From: an uncultured Anaerolineales bacterium
Lineage (GTDB): Bacteria > Chloroflexota > Anaerolineae > Anaerolineales > Villigracilaceae
Assembly: GCA_938008865.1 (NCBI GenBank)
Contig: CALLJA010000304.1
Span: 1-8,511, forward strand
Direction of reading: 5' to 3'
DNA: 8,511 bases
In this document: positions 6,438 through 8,511 of the stretch, piece by piece
Numbering within the stretch: position 1 is the stretch's first letter
Layout of the letters: every line of letters starts with the position of its first letter
Made by a program: the position numbers and the translations under genes
The notes under the pieces: generated by a model
The model's input: the letters and a program-made list of their open reading frames with translations, nothing else
Database searches by the model: none
Told to the model about the DNA's origin: nothing

Positions 6438-7738
6438 CCCTTAACGAACCGCCCATCCTGCCCACCGACCCGCAGCCGTATGTGACTGCGCCCAATTCGG
6501 CCGCCCGCCGCCGCCGCGCGCGCCGCGCCCAACTCATCCCAGACGCCGAGGGCCGCGCGGAAGTAATGGCCTCGCTAGCCAAACGCGCCTACCCCAACCT
6601 GGAGTTCTTTGTGCTGGCTGTTTTGAGCGGCGCGGTGCTGGGGCTGGGTTACCTGGTCGACTCGCCCGCTGTGTTGCTGTTGGGCATCCTGCTGGCCCCG
6701 TTGATGACTCCCTGGGTGGGCATGGTGCTCGCACTCATCACCGGCTCGGTGCGTTTCTTCACCGAGACCCTGGTGGCCCTGCTGATCGGCGTGATGCTGG
6801 TCTTCCTGAGCGGGCTGGCAGCAGGGCTGGCCGCGCGTCCCTTCCTGCCGCTGACGCTCAACAACGCCTTCATGAACGGGCAGTTATGGTGGCCTGGGCT
6901 GGCAGTGCTGGCGCTGGGCGCGATCCTGTTGGTGATCTCGTTCGTGCGCTCCGAAGACAAGCCCTTCCTGCCGAGCGTGGTGGTGGCCTACTCCCTCCTG
7001 TCGCCCGTCAGCGCGGCGGGCTTCGGCCTGGGCAGCGGTGTGGACGGCCTATGGCCAAAAGGCGCGCTGGTCTTCGTGGCCCATTTCGCGCTAGCCAGCC
7101 TGCTGGGCATGTTCACCTTCCTGGTCTTCCGCTTTCGCCCGTCGCGGCTTGGATGGCTGATGAGCGGGGGCGCGGGCATCATCCTCGTGGGAGTTTTCGC
7201 CCTTTTGATGGCGCCCAGTTTTGGGTCCAGACCGCAGCCGACGGCGCCCCAGCCGACCCAGACGCAATCCGCCTCCCCAACCGCCACACAGCAGCTGGTC
7301 TTCGCGGCGACATCCACCCCCAGGCCAACCCTGACCCCGCGTGTGCAGACTGCCACCCCCAGCCGCGCTCCCACGCTGACCCTGGAAGCCACCCTGCCCC
7401 CCACCGAGACACCCACCCTGACGTTGACCGTGGAACCCACGCCCGTGTACGCCAAGATTAGTTCAGATTCGGGCGGCGGGGTAAACCTTCGCAAAAGTCC
7501 AAATGGCACCTATATTGCCACGCTCGACAACGGCTCGCTGGTGGAAGTCTTGCCCGATGTACAGGAACTCAGCGGCGTCATGTGGGCGCACGTTATCGCC
7601 ACCAAGAACGGCCGCAAGCTGGAGGGCTGGATCCTGCAATCGGTGCTGACGACGGCCACACCCGTCCCGAACTGGGAGCCGACCGCAACCGAGACGCCCG
7701 CCCCAAGCGAAACGCTCGAAGTCACCCCCGCCCCTTAG
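6434..7738 (+). CDS. DUF389-type multispanning membrane protein with Thr/Pro-rich linker and C-terminal SH3b domain
   Basis: Protein of 434 residues. A basic cytosolic N-terminus (RRRRARR, 25-31) leads into about seven hydrophobic segments (57-76, 78-102, 111-133, 152-170, 177-200, 209-232, 239-261), with the DUF389-like pattern VLSGAVLGLGYLVDSPAVLL and LLAPLMTPWVGMVLAL. A low-complexity Thr/Pro linker (265-337) follows, then an SH3b-like domain (about 338-404: GGGVNLRKSPNGTYIATLDNGSLVEVL, WAHV, GWI) and a short TP-rich tail. The SH3b pattern is typical of extracytoplasmic, cell-wall-facing bacterial domains, so the C-terminus is probably outside. The transported or sensed substrate of DUF389 proteins is unknown. 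The start ATG 6434 overlaps the stop of the HAD gene by four bases; the two probably act together. Confidence 0.87.
   Translation: MTLNEPPILPTDPQPYVTAPNSAARRRRARRAQLIPDAEGRAEVMASLAKRAYPNLEFFVLAVLSGAVLGLGYLVDSPAVLLLGILLAPLMTPWVGMVLALITGSVRFFTETLVALLIGVMLVFLSGLAAGLAARPFLPLTLNNAFMNGQLWWPGLAVLALGAILLVISFVRSEDKPFLPSVVVAYSLLSPVSAAGFGLGSGVDGLWPKGALVFVAHFALASLLGMFTFLVFRFRPSRLGWLMSGGAGIILVGVFALLMAPSFGSRPQPTAPQPTQTQSASPTATQQLVFAATSTPRPTLTPRVQTATPSRAPTLTLEATLPPTETPTLTLTVEPTPVYAKISSDSGGGVNLRKSPNGTYIATLDNGSLVEVLPDVQELSGVMWAHVIATKNGRKLEGWILQSVLTTATPVPNWEPTATETPAPSETLEVTPAP
7226..7444 (+). repeat. Thr/Pro low-complexity linker coding stretch
   Basis: Codons for residues 265-337 are dominated by ACC/CCC-type triplets, encoding TPRPT, TETPTLT and similar. 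It acts as a flexible, probably surface-exposed spacer between the membrane part and the SH3b domain. It is part of the gene at 6434-7738, not a separate element. Confidence 0.7.
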
Positions 7739-7745
7739 CCATCCC

Positions 7746-7801
7746 AGACTTCGGAGTCTTTTCCGCAACCGTTATCGAATTGCGGATGGACCCCGAAGTC
7801 T
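7746..7801 (+). terminator. Nested hairpins after the DUF389 gene: terminator, possibly attenuator-like
   Basis: AGACT (7746-7750), loop TCGG and AGTCT (7755-7759) form a short hairpin followed by TTTT, a weak intrinsic terminator. The same AGACTTCGG (7746-7754) also pairs perfectly with CCGAAGTCT (7793-7801), enclosing a second stem, TCCGCAA (7762-7768) with TTGCGGA (7780-7786). The short and long folds exclude each other. Confidence 0.45.
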
Positions 7802-7808
7802 TTATCAT
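7780..7808 (+). promoter_or_regulatory. Candidate promoter of the phosphohexomutase gene
   Basis: TTGCGG (7780-7785) and TATCAT (7803-7808, 5 of 6 match to the -10) are 17 bases apart, ahead of the ribosome-binding site GGAGG at 7820-7824. The -35 box overlaps the hairpin arm. By-eye match only. Confidence 0.4.
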
Positions 7809-7828
7809 AAAAAATCCCTGGAGGATGC

Positions 7829-8511
7829 ATGCCCATTCATTTTGGAACCGACGGCTGGCGAGCCGTCATCTCGGATAGTTTCACCTTCGACAACCTGCGC
7901 ATGGTGGCGCAGGCCATCGCCGATGCAGTGGCTTCCGAATACTGGAACAAGAATGACGACACCGACTCGAAGAAAGTGGTGATCGGTTTCGATACGCGCT
8001 TCCTCTCGGACCGTTTCGCGGGCGAGGTGGCGCGCGTGCTGGCCGCCAACGGATTCAAAGTATTGTTGAGCCAGTCGGATGCGCCCACGCCCGCCATCTC
8101 GTATGCCGTCAAGCACGAGAAGGCCGTGGCTGGGGTGATGATCACCGCCTCGCACAACGCGCCGCGCTATAACGGCGTCAAGTTGAAGGGCGCGTTCGGC
8201 GGGTCGGCCCTGCCCGAACAATGTCGCCGCGTGGAAATCTACATCAACGACAACGAGGAACAGGCGCGCGGCCCCAACCTGATGGACTACGTCAAGGCGC
8301 GCGATGCGGGCCTGATCCAGAAGTTCAACCCGCTCAACGCCTACTTCGATCACCTGCGGACCCTCATCCGCACCGACATCATCGCCGAGAATCCGCAGCG
8401 TTTCGTGGTGGACGCCATGTACGGTTCGGGCCGCGGTGTGATCAAATCCTTCCTGCAAGGCACGGGCTGCGAGATCGCCGAGATCCGCGGCGAGATGAAC
8501 CCTGGCTTCGG
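7829..8511 (+). CDS. Phosphoglucomutase/phosphomannomutase family (alpha-D-phosphohexomutase), N-terminal part; runs off the right edge
   Basis: 227 codons are visible. Residues 6-11 are GTDGWR, the family's N-terminal signature; ITASHN (105-110) contains the catalytic Ser108 that carries the phosphate during the 1,6-phosphate shuttle; PTPA lies at 86-89. MYGSGRG at about 197-203 begins the second domain. The DGDADR metal loop and sugar-specificity loop lie beyond the window, so glucose, mannose or glucosamine specificity cannot be decided. Members interconvert hexose 6- and 1-phosphates in the cytoplasm, feeding glycogen, polysaccharide or cell-wall synthesis. The start is ATG 7829-7831, with GGAGG four bases upstream. 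An ATG at 7825 in another frame gives only a 17-residue product and is too close to the GGAGG. The ITASHN site is intact, so the gene looks functional. Confidence 0.93.
   Translation, partial: MPIHFGTDGWRAVISDSFTFDNLRMVAQAIADAVASEYWNKNDDTDSKKVVIGFDTRFLSDRFAGEVARVLAANGFKVLLSQSDAPTPAISYAVKHEKAVAGVMITASHNAPRYNGVKLKGAFGGSALPEQCRRVEIYINDNEEQARGPNLMDYVKARDAGLIQKFNPLNAYFDHLRTLIRTDIIAENPQRFVVDAMYGSGRGVIKSFLQGTGCEIAEIRGEMNPGF

Noticed and set aside
7805..8458. 217-codon minus-strand open frame
   Set aside because: It is antisense to the phosphohexomutase, whose GTDGWR and TASHN motifs prove the plus-strand reading.
1..8511. CRISPR arrays, tRNA/rRNA genes, insertion sequences, phage genes
   Set aside because: No regularly spaced repeats, tRNA-like cloverleaf, transposase motifs or terminal repeats with target duplications were seen on reading either strand.

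Overview
The window is GC-rich bacterial DNA with seven protein-coding genes and short gaps (the longest about 160 bases). The gene mix suggests a Chloroflexota bacterium, probably of the Anaerolineae type. This is inferred from gene style and not proven: a NarL-type kinase fused to a receiver and LuxR helix-turn-helix, a small receiver-like protein with a YGNS N-terminal motif, a DUF389 protein with a Thr/Pro linker and SH3b domain, and a secreted jelly-roll/DUF11-like protein. No rRNA, tRNA, CRISPR array or mobile element was seen.

Left part, all on the minus strand (positions 1-5855). Going downstream along that strand, a C45-type autoproteolytic acyltransferase/hydrolase (5855-4734) ends at a strong terminator. 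Next is a very large membrane-bound sensor fused to its own response regulator and DNA-binding domain (4631-1470), also ending at a terminator. A 110-residue degenerate receiver-like protein (1310-978) follows. Last is the N-terminal part of a secreted surface protein (818 to the left edge). Each of the four appears to be its own transcript, because each has a terminator or promoter-like sequence between it and its neighbour.

Right part, all on the plus strand (5964-8511). A divergent promoter region at about 5856-5963 separates the two halves. A small HAD-fold phosphatase-like protein (5964-6437) overlaps by ATGA a DUF389/SH3b membrane protein (6434-7738), so these two are probably translationally coupled. 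After a structured 90-base gap comes the start of a phosphoglucomutase/phosphomannomutase family enzyme (7829 to the right edge).

The most notable item is the sensor. Its DHp H-box has Asn where the phosphoacceptor His should be (codon 2763-2765), while the ATP-binding boxes, the DxxxQ phosphatase motif and all key receiver residues are kept. It looks like a membrane-anchored transcription factor with a kinase-dead, possibly phosphatase-only, control module and a nidogen-like outer domain. About 80 bases beyond its stop codon, in front of the receiver-like gene, lies a pair of 7-base direct repeats with 11-base periodicity, an arrangement typical of response-regulator binding sites. Together these may form an unusual regulatory locus, but that link is inference.
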